Shown: positions 1-12,240, counted from the stretch's first letter. The stretch: DNA of 64,000 nt from Acetobacteraceae bacterium (GCA_004843165.1 CP039459.1:1-64000); one strand, 5' to 3'. The notes: generated by a model from the letters alone, not told the origin. Translations and numbers: made by a program.

Positions 1-63
1 AAAACCTCGTCAATGAATTAAGATTCTGTAATTTTTCTATTTTAAGTCAGTTTTGGGAGATAG

Positions 64-1515
64 GTGGGAGTGGATGAGCTTTCTTTGATTGATGGCAAAG
101 TGTCTATTCCGGAAGCTGTTCTCCATGCTTGGGAGCGTGTCAAACTTCGTCTGCAGAAACAGATGGAGAAGGGAGGCGCTGCTGGTAAGGTGCAATTTTA
201 CAGTTGGATTCATCCAATTTCTCTGTCTGCTTTAAAGGATGGTGAGGTTTTTTTAAGTCTTCCGACGCCTTTTATGTGTGCTTATGTAAGGGATCATTTC
301 GGTGATTTGTTACACGCCCTTTGGTTGGAAGAAGGGTTAGGAAGCGTCAGTGGTGTTGAGTTTTACTCGCCTTCGAGCGAGAAGGTAAATGTTCTGGAAG
401 TTACTTCACCAGAACATTTAGATGAAAAGCCTAAAGAGGCGGCAGCGATTTCTTCTGTGAAAATTGAGGAGAAGCGTTCACCTGTTAACTCCTTAAATCC
501 TCACTATTCATTTGAGAATTTTATTGTTGATAAGCCTAATGAAGTTGCACATGTTTGCGCTAAACGTGTTGCTGAACACCCAAATTCTCAGGGTTTCAAC
601 CCTTTAGTTTTGCATGGTGGTGTCGGTTTAGGTAAAACGCATTTGATGCAGGCTATTGGAAACGAAGTTTCAAAAGACAAAACAAAAACAGTCGAGTATA
701 TGACGGCAGATACTTTTATGTATCGCTATACAAACAGTTTACGTGCTCAAAGACAAAATGATTTCAAAGAAGAATTGATTTCCGTCGATCTTTTGATGAT
801 TGATGATGTTCAGTTTCTTATTGGTAAGACAAGGACGCAAGAAGAGTTCTTTAATATTTTTAATGAGTTGAAATCTGCTGGTAAGCAAATTGTCCTTACA
901 ACGGATAGAAGTCCTCATAATCAAGCGGACTTTGATGATCGTGTTCGGAGTCGTCTTGCTTCAGGTATGATCGCGGCACTCTATGACACGACCTTTGAGT
1001 TGAGATTGTCGATCCTTCAAGCGAAAGCTGAAGATGCGAATGTTGTTTTTTCAGAAAAAGTATTAGAATTTTTAGCGCATAAGATTACGACAAATGTGAG
1101 AGAGCTTGAGGGTGCATTTAACCGATTGATGGCACACGCAACTTTGATGGATCGTCCGATTACGCTGGAGGCAGCGCAAGATATTTTGAAAGATATGCTG
1201 CGTCTACATGAAAGGGTAATTGGGATTGACGAAATTAAAAGATTAGTCGGAGATGAGTGGAATGTTCGCCTAGCACAAATGAATGGTAAGCAACGCTCTA
1301 AAAAAATTGCTCGTCCACGACAGGTTGCGATGTATTTGTCAAAGGTTTTGACAAGGCACTCTCTTCCTGAAATTGGTAAAAAATTTGAGCGGGATCATAC
1401 AACTGTTATGCATGCAATCCGTCGCGTTGAGCAGGAAATGGCAGAAGATCCTGATTTTGCTGAAAAAGTAGAGCAGGTTCAACGGATGTTAAAGACAGGG
1501 CCATCTGATATTTAA
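64..1515 (+). CDS. dnaA: Chromosomal replication initiator DnaA
   Basis: DnaA binds DnaA boxes at oriC, melts the origin in its ATP form and helps load the helicase. The 483-residue protein has the usual order: N-terminal interaction domain, variable linker (about 110-150), AAA+ core with Walker A GGVGLGKTH (about 185-193) and Walker B LLMIDD (about 243-248), and the C-terminal DNA-binding signature RDHTTVMHA (about 443-451). Length and domains are typical. The start is a GTG at 64, six bases after a GGGAGA; a second in-frame GTG at 70 is an equally plausible start. It is followed after 71 bp by dnaN, the common DnaA-DnaN order. Only 63 bp lie upstream in the window and I see no DnaA-box cluster there, so the origin is probably outside. 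Confidence 0.97.
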   Translation: MGVDELSLIDGKVSIPEAVLHAWERVKLRLQKQMEKGGAAGKVQFYSWIHPISLSALKDGEVFLSLPTPFMCAYVRDHFGDLLHALWLEEGLGSVSGVEFYSPSSEKVNVLEVTSPEHLDEKPKEAAAISSVKIEEKRSPVNSLNPHYSFENFIVDKPNEVAHVCAKRVAEHPNSQGFNPLVLHGGVGLGKTHLMQAIGNEVSKDKTKTVEYMTADTFMYRYTNSLRAQRQNDFKEELISVDLLMIDDVQFLIGKTRTQEEFFNIFNELKSAGKQIVLTTDRSPHNQADFDDRVRSRLASGMIAALYDTTFELRLSILQAKAEDANVVFSEKVLEFLAHKITTNVRELEGAFNRLMAHATLMDRPITLEAAQDILKDMLRLHERVIGIDEIKRLVGDEWNVRLAQMNGKQRSKKIARPRQVAMYLSKVLTRHSLPEIGKKFERDHTTVMHAIRRVEQEMAEDPDFAEKVEQVQRMLKTGPSDI

Positions 1516-1586
1516 ATATTTCTCTCTTTAATATTGCGTCGTTATTTGTTAATTTAGGTAGTTATTATTTTGTCAGGGATTTTCTT

Positions 1587-2696
1587 ATGAAGTTTTCCGT
1601 TCAGTGTGATCCGTTACAGAAGGCCTTGTCGCATGTGCAAGGCGTTGCAGAAAAACGGAACACTATTCCTATCTTAGCGAATGTGTTGCTTGACTATAGA
1701 GAGAATAAGCTTTCTTTAGCTGCTACAGATATGGAAATTGAGATGCAGGAATCTGTTTCTGCATCTGGGAGTGGTGAAGGAAAAGTTACAGTTCCGGCTA
1801 CGACACTCTTTGAAATTATTAGAAAACTTCCTGCGGATACTGTTGAATTTATTCAAACACAAGAAGATGGTCCGCTGAAAATTGTTGCTGGAAATTATGA
1901 GGCGACATTAAATTCTCTCTCGGCTGAGGATTTTCCAACAATTCACTCAGAGAATTTCCCGCATTATTTTGAAATTTCCGGAAAAGATTTGCGACTTCTT
2001 TTGGATAGAACGCGTTTTGCAATGTCTACGGAAGAAACACGCTATTATCTAAATGGTATTTACCTCCATCCGATAGAGGGGAAGTTAAGGGCTGTTGCGA
2101 CAGATGGTCACCGTTTAGCGCTTACGGATATTCCCATGCCAAATGGCGCAGCGGGAATGCCTGGTGTGATTATTCCTCGTAAAACAGTTAATGAACTTAG
2201 AAAAATTCTTGGAAACTCTGATGAAATTGTAAAGGTTGGTGTTTCTGAAAGTCGGATTGAGTTTGTTATTGATAACGCTATTCTTGGCTCTAAACTTATT
2301 GATGGCTCTTTTCCACCGTATGAACGTGTTATTCCAAAAGGTAATACACGTTTTCTTTCTGTTGATAAGGTAAAATTAACAACGGCAGTTGGTCTTGTTT
2401 CTGCTTTAAGTCAAGAGAGATCTCGTCCTGTTAAGTTTGTCCTTTCAGAAGATGGCGTTATCTTGTCCGCCTTAAGTCCTGATCGTGGAGATTCTCGTGA
2501 GGAGCTTAAAGGAGAAGGTGTTTCTTACAGGGGTGAAGAAATGGAAATCGGTTTTCAGGCACGTTATCTAACGGATGTGGCTGAGCAAATCGAGGGCTCT
2601 TTAGAGTTTTCTTTAGCGGATAATGCTTCTCCTGCCTTGATTAGAGATCCTGATATTGAAAATTCTTTGTTTGTTTTAATGCCATTGCGAGTATAA
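1587..2696 (+). CDS. dnaN: DNA polymerase III beta sliding clamp
   Basis: The beta clamp is the ring-shaped homodimer that tethers polymerase III to DNA and recruits repair proteins. The 369-residue length equals the family norm for three repeated clamp folds. It starts MKFSVQCDPL and ends VLMPLRV, both close to the conserved DnaN termini (the C-terminal MPL/MPMR strand). The central TRFAMSTEETRYYLNGIYL and ATDGHRLA segments are diagnostic of the second clamp domain. It lies between dnaA and recF, only 9 bp before the recF start, so recF is probably cotranscribed. Nothing looks broken. Confidence 0.97.
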   Translation: MKFSVQCDPLQKALSHVQGVAEKRNTIPILANVLLDYRENKLSLAATDMEIEMQESVSASGSGEGKVTVPATTLFEIIRKLPADTVEFIQTQEDGPLKIVAGNYEATLNSLSAEDFPTIHSENFPHYFEISGKDLRLLLDRTRFAMSTEETRYYLNGIYLHPIEGKLRAVATDGHRLALTDIPMPNGAAGMPGVIIPRKTVNELRKILGNSDEIVKVGVSESRIEFVIDNAILGSKLIDGSFPPYERVIPKGNTRFLSVDKVKLTTAVGLVSALSQERSRPVKFVLSEDGVILSALSPDRGDSREELKGEGVSYRGEEMEIGFQARYLTDVAEQIEGSLEFSLADNASPALIRDPDIENSLFVLMPLRV

Positions 2697-2705
2697 ATAT
2701 TTTTA

Positions 2706-3806
2706 TTGCGCTTTCATTTTGTACGATTTGTAAATTTTAGAAACTACCTCCGTATGGAGGTAGAGATTAAGGCCTCAATTGTTGTGCTTTTTGGATCTAA
2801 TGGTTCGGGAAAAACAAACTTTTTAGAGGCTTTAAGTTTTTTATCTCCTGGCCGGGGGTTGAGATCTCTTTCCGGTTCAGGGGTAAATACCAGAAATGAT
2901 GAAGGATGGGCGGTCGTTGCCGGTCTTTCTCTTTCTGATGATACCTATATGCTCTCAACAGGTGTGAGTGGGAAAAATGCTCACCGTATGTTTTACCTTG
3001 ATGGTGAGCCAATTCACTCAAATTATAAAGCCAGTTTGTTTTTTTCTTGTATTTGGACAACGCCACATATGGAGCGGTTGTTCTCATCAGGCGGGTCAGC
3101 ACGGCGTAAATTCCTAGATTCTCTCATCTCGGCAGAATATCGTGAATATACCAAAGAGCTACTTGCTCTAGAAAGAATGGTTGCTTCTAGAAATAAAATT
3201 TTATCGGATCATCCCAACGAAGACGTTTGGTTAGATGGTGTTGAAGATTCAATTGCTCGACATAGTATTGCCATTGCCGCCATCCGTAAGGGATTTGTTG
3301 TGCGTATCCGTCATTATTTGAATATTTTTCCCGATATGCCGCATCTTCTATTACGCCTTGACTGCCCAATAGATAAAAAACTAGAGACTTCCTCTGCCTT
3401 GGAGGTTGAAGATTTTCTACGTTTAAAACTTCAGTCTTCACGAAAAGAAGATAGGTTATCAAAGAAAACTTCTTGGGGAGCGCATAAAACAGATTTTCTT
3501 GTTTTTTATGGCGCAAAGAAACAAAGGGCAGATCTTTCAAGTAGCGGTGAGCAAAAAATGATTTTATTAACATTGATCCTTGCGCAAGCTGAGAATTTAA
3601 AACAAAAATCTGGAAGGGTTCCAACGCTTTTGCTAGATGAGCCTCTCGTTCATTTGGATTTTCAAAATCGGAATATTTTCTTAAAAAATTTAGAATATTT
3701 AAATGTTCCGGCATTTTTAACGGGAACAGACGATAAGGATTTTTCTTATCTTCAGGGAAAAGCTGATTTTTTTAAAGTAATTTCAGGAGAAATCTCTCTG
3801 AATTGA
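2706..3806 (+). CDS. recF: DNA replication and repair protein RecF
   Basis: RecF is an SMC-like ABC ATPase that helps load RecA at gaps during recombinational repair. It shows Walker A GSNGSGKTN (about 30-38), a signature region SSSGEQKMILL (about 278-288) and Walker B TLLLDEPLVHLD (about 303-314). The conserved N-terminal strand FVNFRNY is reached only if translation starts at the TTG at 2706. A later Met (residue 17) would cut into that fold, so the TTG start is favoured despite a weak Shine-Dalgarno. Length 366 is typical. It sits 9 bp after dnaN and is followed by a possible weak terminator before gyrB. Confidence 0.93.
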   Translation: MRFHFVRFVNFRNYLRMEVEIKASIVVLFGSNGSGKTNFLEALSFLSPGRGLRSLSGSGVNTRNDEGWAVVAGLSLSDDTYMLSTGVSGKNAHRMFYLDGEPIHSNYKASLFFSCIWTTPHMERLFSSGGSARRKFLDSLISAEYREYTKELLALERMVASRNKILSDHPNEDVWLDGVEDSIARHSIAIAAIRKGFVVRIRHYLNIFPDMPHLLLRLDCPIDKKLETSSALEVEDFLRLKLQSSRKEDRLSKKTSWGAHKTDFLVFYGAKKQRADLSSSGEQKMILLTLILAQAENLKQKSGRVPTLLLDEPLVHLDFQNRNIFLKNLEYLNVPAFLTGTDDKDFSYLQGKADFFKVISGEISLN

Positions 3807-3839
3807 TGCTTTTTACTGGCTCACAATTAAAGCTTTCTT

Positions 3840-3845
3840 TATAAT
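3840..3845 (+). promoter_or_regulatory. Possible gyrB promoter -10 element
   Basis: A perfect TATAAT lies 64 bp upstream of the preferred gyrB ATG, in the recF-gyrB gap. No convincing -35 hexamer sits 16-18 bp upstream, so this is only a candidate. If it is real, transcription would start near 3852 and run through the small dyad at 3857-3871. Confidence 0.3.
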
Positions 3846-3856
3846 AGTCACATAAT

Positions 3857-3876
3857 ACGAATAATATTCGTTTTTT
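3857..3876 (+). terminator. Weak hairpin with T-tract after recF
   Basis: ACGAA and TTCGT form a 5-bp stem around a 5-nt TAATA loop, followed directly by a run of T. The stem is short and AT-rich, so termination would be partial at best. It might equally be a dyad element in the gyrB leader. Confidence 0.35.
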
Positions 3877-3881
3877 CTTGA

Positions 3882-6338
<2,457 letters not shown>

Positions 6339-6367
6339 CTTTTTCTCTTTCAGGGTCTGTCTTCTAT

Positions 6368-7714
6368 ATGGCTAAAATTGGTGTAATTCTTGCTGCTGGA
6401 CGCGGCTCCCGAATGAAGTCTAGACTTCCAAAAGCATTACAGCCTTTGGGTGGACAGCCAATGATTTCGCTTTTATTGCAACAGGCATCTCAAGTGTTTG
6501 ATCGCTTAGTTCTTGTTGTCGCACCAGGAATGGAAGATGTTAGTGCTCTTTGCCCAGAGGCTGATATTGCTATTCAATCGCTTCCAAAAGGAACAGGAGA
6601 TGCCGCAAAAATCTCCTCTTCCTGCTGGACAGATGAAGATGAAGTCGCCTTTTTATATGCGGATAATCCTCTCTTAACTTCAGAGACAATGACTAAGCTT
6701 ATTGAAAGGCGCCGATTAACCGGTGCCTCTCTATCGCTTTTAACGATGGATTTGGAAGAGCCAAAAGCCTACGGAAGAGTTCTTCTGAATAGTTGTAACA
6801 ATGTTGTCAAAATTGTGGAATATACGGATGCCTCAGAGGAAGAGCGCCAAATAAAATTATGCAATGCTGGGGTCATTTGTGCTTTAGGCAAAGATCTTCG
6901 GACTTGGCTAAGTATTTTACCTTTTCATGAAAAATCCCAAGAATTCTATTTGACGGATCTTATCGCTTTGGCTGCAGAGAGTGGTAAAGTCGTGCATGTG
7001 TGCGGCAATGAAGAGGAATTAATGGGGATTAATGACCGTCAAGATTTAGCACAAGCAGAGAAAAATCTTCAAAAAAAACTGAGAGTTTCTGCCTTAAAAC
7101 ATGGGGTGACTTTGCAAGATCCTGAAAGCGTTTGGCTTAGCCCTGACACTGAATTCGGGAGAGATGTTGTTATAGAACCAAATGTTTATATTGGCCCTTC
7201 TGTACGTTTAGGCGATGGTGTACGTATCCGGGCATTTAGTTATCTTGAAGACGCAGATATCGCTTGCGAGGCTTCTATTGGCCCCTTTTCCCGTCTGAGA
7301 GGCGGTGTAAAATGTGGAGAGAAGTCACATGTTGGAAATTTTGTTGAGTTAAAGAATACGGTTTTAAAGCAGGGCGTTAAGGCTGGCCATCTTTCCTATT
7401 TAGGCGATGCTGAAATTGGAAAAGAAACCAATATAGGGGCAGGAACGATCACTTGTAATTTTGATGGGAAAAATAAGTTTCAAACCTTGATTGGTGATCA
7501 GGCTTTTATTGGGTCAAATTCTGCTTTAGTTGCACCTGTCAAAATTGGCAATAAAGTGATTGTCGCCGCAGGTTCAACAATTACAGAAGATGTTCCTGAT
7601 CTAACATTAGCCTTTGGACGTTCTAGGCAGGTAAATCATAAAAAAGCTGCAGAGAGGTGGTGGCAAAAATTTATTCCGACATCTCGTAGCGATGAGAAAA
7701 TCAAAGGGGAGTGA
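6368..7714 (+). CDS. glmU: Bifunctional GlcNAc-1-P uridyltransferase / GlcN-1-P acetyltransferase
   Basis: GlmU makes UDP-N-acetylglucosamine for peptidoglycan and lipid A. The N-terminal uridyltransferase domain carries AAGRGSRMKS and LPKAL (about 8-25) and the GTGDA loop. From about residue 250 a left-handed beta-helix of hexapeptide repeats forms the acetyltransferase, with the conserved GHLSYLGDAEIG and NIGAGTITCNFDG segments. Length 448 is close to the usual 450-460. It lies 29 bp after gyrB, with no visible terminator between, and its TGA is 4 bp before the glmS start, so glmU-glmS form an operon for the hexosamine pathway. Confidence 0.96.
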   Translation: MAKIGVILAAGRGSRMKSRLPKALQPLGGQPMISLLLQQASQVFDRLVLVVAPGMEDVSALCPEADIAIQSLPKGTGDAAKISSSCWTDEDEVAFLYADNPLLTSETMTKLIERRRLTGASLSLLTMDLEEPKAYGRVLLNSCNNVVKIVEYTDASEEERQIKLCNAGVICALGKDLRTWLSILPFHEKSQEFYLTDLIALAAESGKVVHVCGNEEELMGINDRQDLAQAEKNLQKKLRVSALKHGVTLQDPESVWLSPDTEFGRDVVIEPNVYIGPSVRLGDGVRIRAFSYLEDADIACEASIGPFSRLRGGVKCGEKSHVGNFVELKNTVLKQGVKAGHLSYLGDAEIGKETNIGAGTITCNFDGKNKFQTLIGDQAFIGSNSALVAPVKIGNKVIVAAGSTITEDVPDLTLAFGRSRQVNHKKAAERWWQKFIPTSRSDEKIKGE

Positions 7715-7718
7715 GAAC

Positions 7719-9542
7719 ATGTGCGGAATATGTGCCATTATTGCAAAAAATAACGTTGTTCCAGAACTTGTCGAGGGGCTCAGGCGCTTAGAATATCGGG
7801 GATATGACTCTGCCGGTATTGCTGTAATCAATTCACAAGGCAGGATTCAAAACTGTAAGGCTGCCGGAAAACTAAAATATCTTGAAGAAAAACTGCTGGA
7901 AACAAATATTTCCGGTATGACGGGTATTGGCCATACAAGATGGGCAACACATGGTGCGCCTGTTTCTCAAAATGCACATCCTCACTGTGTTGGCGCTGTT
8001 GCTGTTGTGCATAATGGTATTATTGAGAATTATCAGCAACTTAAAGAAATGCTGGAAGCGGATGGGAGAATCTTTAATACGGAAACAGATACAGAGGTTG
8101 TTGCGCATCTCATTGATTCTTTTATTCAAAAAGATTTCCAGCCTTTTCAAGCTGTTCAAAAAGCTCTGAAACAACTTGAAGGTGCCTACGCTTTATCTAT
8201 TATTTTCGATAATTTCCCAAATATGATGATTGGTGCACGGCATGGGGCACCTTTAGCTGTTGGTTATGCAGATTCGGGTGTCGTTTCTTTGGGATCAGAT
8301 AGTCTTGCTCTTGTCGGTATTGCTGAAAAACTTTCTTACCTTGAGGATGGCGATATTGTTTTGCTAGAAACAGCAAATATCAAAATCTTTGATAAGAATA
8401 ACAAAGAGGTTCAAAGACCAATTGTTAAAAATGAGCAGAGCAGTCACCAGACAGGAAAAGCTGGCTATAAGCACTACATGGAAAAAGAAATCTATGAGCA
8501 TGCTACTTCCATAGCGCGCACAGATGAATTTTTACATAAAAATGATCTTCTTTCAGAAATACCTCTAAGGTCTGAAAAATTAAAACGTCTGGTTATTTCT
8601 GCGTGTGGTTCTGCTTATTATGCGGGACTTGTTGGAAAATACTGGTTGGAAAATTTAGTACATCTTTCTGTTGAAATTGATGTTGCCTCCGAATTGAGAT
8701 ATCGAAAAATTTGTGAAGCGCATGATGATGCCATGGCTATTTTAATTTCACAGTCCGGTGAAACGGCAGATACACTTGCCGCTTTGAGGCATTTAAAGGC
8801 ATTGAATTATCCTATCCTCGGTGTTTTAAATTCTCGTTATTCAACGATGGAAAGAGAAAGCGATACAGTTTTTTTGACGCAAGGAGGACCAGAAATCTCT
8901 GTTGCATCAACAAAAGCCTTTACAGCACAGCTGACCGTATTAGCTAATTTAGCGATTGCACTTGGTAGAGAACGAAAAACAATTACAAAATCAGATTCCT
9001 ATCGTTTACAAGAGGCTTTGTCACAAGTTCCTGCGCAAGTAACACAGATTTTATCACAATTGGCTTCGAGTGTTGATAAAATGGCTGAGATCATTTCTCG
9101 TGCGCAAGATGTGTTGTTCTTAGGCCGTAATATTTGCATGCCAATTGCAGAAGAAGGTGCACTCAAACTCAAAGAAATCACTTATATCCATGCCGAAGCC
9201 TATCCTGCTGGTGAACTCAAGCATGGGCCTATTAGTCTTATTGATCCTAAAATGCCTATTGTTGCACTTGCACCTTCTGGGATTTTATTTGAAAAAACCC
9301 TTTCAAATCTGCAGGAAGTTAAAGCTCGAGGTGGAAGATTGCTTGTTTTTACAGATGAAGTAGGTGCTAAAAAAGTTTCTGAAATCAGTGATGTCGTAGG
9401 CATTATACCTTCTTCAGATCCTTTTGTGGTTCCTTTTTTATATACTGTTCCTCTACATATGCTGAGTTATAAAACAGCTTTACTTAAAGGAACGGATGTA
9501 GATCAGCCACGAAATCTTGCTAAATCTGTGACAGTTGAATAG
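7719..9542 (+). CDS. glmS: Glutamine-fructose-6-phosphate aminotransferase (isomerizing)
   Basis: GlmS converts fructose-6-P and glutamine to glucosamine-6-P, the first step toward UDP-GlcNAc. The start is fixed by chemistry: the nucleophilic Cys must be residue 1 after Met removal, so translation begins at MCGICAI (ATG 7719), preceded by AAGGGGA. A longer reading from 7692 would bury this Cys. Residues 1-230 form the class II glutaminase; two SIS domains follow (about 285-420 and 455-590), ending in the family's KSVTVE tail. The 607 residues match the family length. The gene is coupled to glmU, which supplies the later pathway steps. Confidence 0.97.
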   Translation: MCGICAIIAKNNVVPELVEGLRRLEYRGYDSAGIAVINSQGRIQNCKAAGKLKYLEEKLLETNISGMTGIGHTRWATHGAPVSQNAHPHCVGAVAVVHNGIIENYQQLKEMLEADGRIFNTETDTEVVAHLIDSFIQKDFQPFQAVQKALKQLEGAYALSIIFDNFPNMMIGARHGAPLAVGYADSGVVSLGSDSLALVGIAEKLSYLEDGDIVLLETANIKIFDKNNKEVQRPIVKNEQSSHQTGKAGYKHYMEKEIYEHATSIARTDEFLHKNDLLSEIPLRSEKLKRLVISACGSAYYAGLVGKYWLENLVHLSVEIDVASELRYRKICEAHDDAMAILISQSGETADTLAALRHLKALNYPILGVLNSRYSTMERESDTVFLTQGGPEISVASTKAFTAQLTVLANLAIALGRERKTITKSDSYRLQEALSQVPAQVTQILSQLASSVDKMAEIISRAQDVLFLGRNICMPIAEEGALKLKEITYIHAEAYPAGELKHGPISLIDPKMPIVALAPSGILFEKTLSNLQEVKARGGRLLVFTDEVGAKKVSEISDVVGIIPSSDPFVVPFLYTVPLHMLSYKTALLKGTDVDQPRNLAKSVTVE

Positions 9543-9648
9543 AAAATATTTTTTTAGACAATTGCCTTTGGTAAAAAAGATAGATTTTATTTTATTTACT
9601 TGTTATCATCTCTTATCAGAGTGACATATTAGCAATAAAGGAGTGGTG

Positions 9649-12171
9649 ATGGGCATAGAACTGGCTCCAATTCTTTTAACGATTGCCTTGTTGCTGATAT
9701 TGATCTCTTTTATACAGCCAGTTGCCAAAAAACTGGAGATCTCAGAGACGGTTCTTTTAGCAATTGCCGGTATTACGCTAGGGACGCTTTCTTTAGCGGT
9801 AACAAACTCTCTTAGTTTTGAACTCTTTGAGGCCCCCTCAGAAGTTCTCATTAATTTTCCAATTAATAGCGAAGGCTTTCTACTCATCTTTTTGCCTGTC
9901 CTTGTTTTTCAAGGGGCAATGGCGATTGATGTGAGAAGTTTAGCGCATGAAACAGCTACTGTTTTACTTTTAGCTGTTGTTGCTGTTGCCGCTTCTACCT
10001 TAACAATCGGTTTGGCGATTTATCCCTTTGCTGGGGAAAGTTTAGTCGTTTGCTTTCTTCTTGGAAGTATCGTTGCGACAACAGATCCTTCTGCCGTTGC
10101 TGGTATTTTTAGGGAAGTTGGTGCAGCCTCTCGATTGGGACGTTTGGTCGAGGGGGAGGCGCTTTTTAATGATGCAGCAGCGATTGCAATTTTTTCTATT
10201 CTTATTGGAGCGCTTGTTGCGCATCAAGAAATTCATTTCAATGAAGCTATTTTTGATTTTCTAAAAGAATTTTTAGGCGCTACCATTGTTGGTGCGGCTC
10301 TTGGATTGGCGATTTTAGGATTTATTGGAAAATTAGGAACTTTTCCTGCCGCTGAAGCAAGTTTGACTCTCGCTCTTCCTTATATTTCATATATTGTTTG
10401 TGAAAATATGCTGGGCTTTTCAGGGGTTGTCGGCAGTGTTGCTTCAGGTTTGATTATTTCTGCTTATGGTCCTTCAACTTTTCGACCGCAGGTTTGGAAA
10501 TTTTTAGAAGGATTGTGGGAACAGCTTGCATTCTGGGCTGGCTCTCTTATCTTTCTACTCGCTTCAATGTTTGTGCCACGCCTGATGATGGGCATGACAC
10601 GTTGGGATTGGATTCTCATTGCTTTAGCAAGTATTGCGGGCTTAGTTGCTCGTGGAGCTGTGATTTTTGGTCTTTTTCCACTTTTAGCCGTTTCTCGTCT
10701 GGCACCACCTGTTCCATTTCGTTTTCAACTTACAATGGCTTGGGGAGGATTGCGTGGAGCAATTACATTAGCCTTGGCCCTTGCTGTTGCTGAAAACAGA
10801 GATCTATCGGAGCATGTTGCGCGTTTTGTTGGGATTGTTGCAACCGGTTTTGTGCTTGTAACACTTTTACTTAATGGTACAACTTTGCGATTTTTTGTTG
10901 TGAAGCTTGGATTAAATCAACTCTCTCCAATTGATGCTGCAATGCGAAAACAGGCTATTTCAATTGGATTGGGGATCGTTGTTAAACGTGTTGACCAAAC
11001 AGCTCTAGAACATGGTTTCTATGAAAATGTGCGCCGAAATATTGTGACACAGTTAGAAAGACGTCAGAAAAAAATCAGTGAAAATAATGATTTCAAAACA
11101 GCACTAGATAGCCGAGATCAAGTTACGGTTGCCTTGATGACTGTTGCGAATCAAGAAAAAACAATTTTATTAGATTTCTTTAAAATTCCAGGCCTTACGA
11201 GAGGGCCGGTTATTCAAGAGCTTCTTCGATCTGCCGAAGCAATGATTGACGGTGCCAAGTTGGAAGGACATTTAGGCTATATTATTGCAAGACGAAAAAG
11301 ACTCAAGCCAACCTTTCGTATTCGATTTGCGCAGTTTTTACATCGATATTTCCGAATTGATCGCCCCTTAATGAATTGTATGCGCGATCTTTTTGAAATG
11401 CTTTTGATCGCACATCTGGTTTCAACTTCTTTGTTGAAATTTGTTGAGGAGCGCATGAAAACGGCGCTCGGTATACATATTACAGATATTGTTATGGAGA
11501 TTCTTCTCGGCCAAGCAAAATCTATTGATGATGCTTTGGGAACTTTACGGCGGCATTATCCGGGATATGCAGAGGCTGTAGAAGGGCGAATTTTACGGCA
11601 AATTGCCTTGTATTTTGAAAGCGAAGAATATACCGCATTAGCGAATGAAAATTTGATTTCTCCGGAACTTCATCGTGAGTTAAATCGTTCTATTAATGCA
11701 AATCATCAACGTTTAGAGCAGCAATCCGTTGGCGGCTTTGACCTACGTGATGGTATTGCTGAGCGTTTGGCACAATTTCCAATTTTTGCAGGAGTGTCCG
11801 CCAAGGCATTAGCCACTTTAGGAAATGAAGCTTATGTTCAGTTTGTTTCACCAGGAACAGTTTTATTAACGAGGGATCAAAGAATAAGAAGTGTCTATCC
11901 TATTTTATCGGGCATAGCTGAATATCATCAGAATGGACAAGATCGTCAATTAGGGCCTGGAGATATTATTGGTTCTGATGCCTTTCTCAGTAAGCGTAAA
12001 TGTTCTGCGGCTGTTAGAATTATCAAATATTCTCATCTTCTTGTTATTCCTTCTGGAAAATTTAAAAAATTTCTTCTGGAAAATCCTCAAGTTAGAATTC
12101 GTATGGAACGAACTTCTCAGACATGGAAAGAAGAAGAGGAGAAAGAAGAGGGGACGCACGAGAATGAATGA
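9649..12171 (+). CDS. CPA1-family Na+/H+ antiporter with C-terminal cNMP-type domain
   Basis: A CPA1 sodium/proton exchanger of the inner membrane. About 12 hydrophobic segments fill residues 1-410 and include the TDPSA motif (about 145-149) and the ND pair at about 174-175 in LFNDAAA, the ion-site residues of the family. A long helical cytosolic region follows (about 430-690), then a cyclic-nucleotide-binding fold (about 700-825: VSPGTVLL, LGPGDIIG). In that fold the usual Gly-Glu of the phosphate-binding cassette reads Gly-Ser (about 775-776), so cNMP binding is doubtful. The start is ATG 9649, 5 bp after AAGGAG; GTGs at 9643 and 9646 overlap that site. The gene stands alone and ends at a strong terminator. 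Confidence 0.88.
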   Translation: MGIELAPILLTIALLLILISFIQPVAKKLEISETVLLAIAGITLGTLSLAVTNSLSFELFEAPSEVLINFPINSEGFLLIFLPVLVFQGAMAIDVRSLAHETATVLLLAVVAVAASTLTIGLAIYPFAGESLVVCFLLGSIVATTDPSAVAGIFREVGAASRLGRLVEGEALFNDAAAIAIFSILIGALVAHQEIHFNEAIFDFLKEFLGATIVGAALGLAILGFIGKLGTFPAAEASLTLALPYISYIVCENMLGFSGVVGSVASGLIISAYGPSTFRPQVWKFLEGLWEQLAFWAGSLIFLLASMFVPRLMMGMTRWDWILIALASIAGLVARGAVIFGLFPLLAVSRLAPPVPFRFQLTMAWGGLRGAITLALALAVAENRDLSEHVARFVGIVATGFVLVTLLLNGTTLRFFVVKLGLNQLSPIDAAMRKQAISIGLGIVVKRVDQTALEHGFYENVRRNIVTQLERRQKKISENNDFKTALDSRDQVTVALMTVANQEKTILLDFFKIPGLTRGPVIQELLRSAEAMIDGAKLEGHLGYIIARRKRLKPTFRIRFAQFLHRYFRIDRPLMNCMRDLFEMLLIAHLVSTSLLKFVEERMKTALGIHITDIVMEILLGQAKSIDDALGTLRRHYPGYAEAVEGRILRQIALYFESEEYTALANENLISPELHRELNRSINANHQRLEQQSVGGFDLRDGIAERLAQFPIFAGVSAKALATLGNEAYVQFVSPGTVLLTRDQRIRSVYPILSGIAEYHQNGQDRQLGPGDIIGSDAFLSKRKCSAAVRIIKYSHLLVIPSGKFKKFLLENPQVRIRMERTSQTWKEEEEKEEGTHENE

Positions 12172-12190
12172 CACTCTCTTAAAACAATAA

Positions 12191-12220
12191 AAAAGGCACT
12201 CATTTTTGAGTGCCTTTTTT
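12191..12220. terminator. Strong bidirectional rho-independent terminator
   Basis: A perfect 12-bp stem (12191-12202 with 12207-12218, core GGCACTCA/TGAGTGCC) encloses a TTTT loop. It has T6 on the right and an A-rich flank on the left, so it can stop the antiporter transcript on + and the convergent transporter transcript on -. It lies 20 bp past the antiporter stop and 20 bp before the end of the minus-strand gene. Confidence 0.93.
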
Positions 12221-12240
12221 ATTTCATCATATTTATAAAT

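Noticed and set aside
1-63. oriC or DnaA-box cluster upstream of dnaA
   Set aside because: Only 63 bp are available and I see no TTATCCACA-like sites.
3187-3714. A 175-codon open frame antisense to recF
   Set aside because: recF in the same place has full RecF motifs and normal codon use; the antisense frame matches no family, has no ribosome site and is a by-product of AT-rich sequence.
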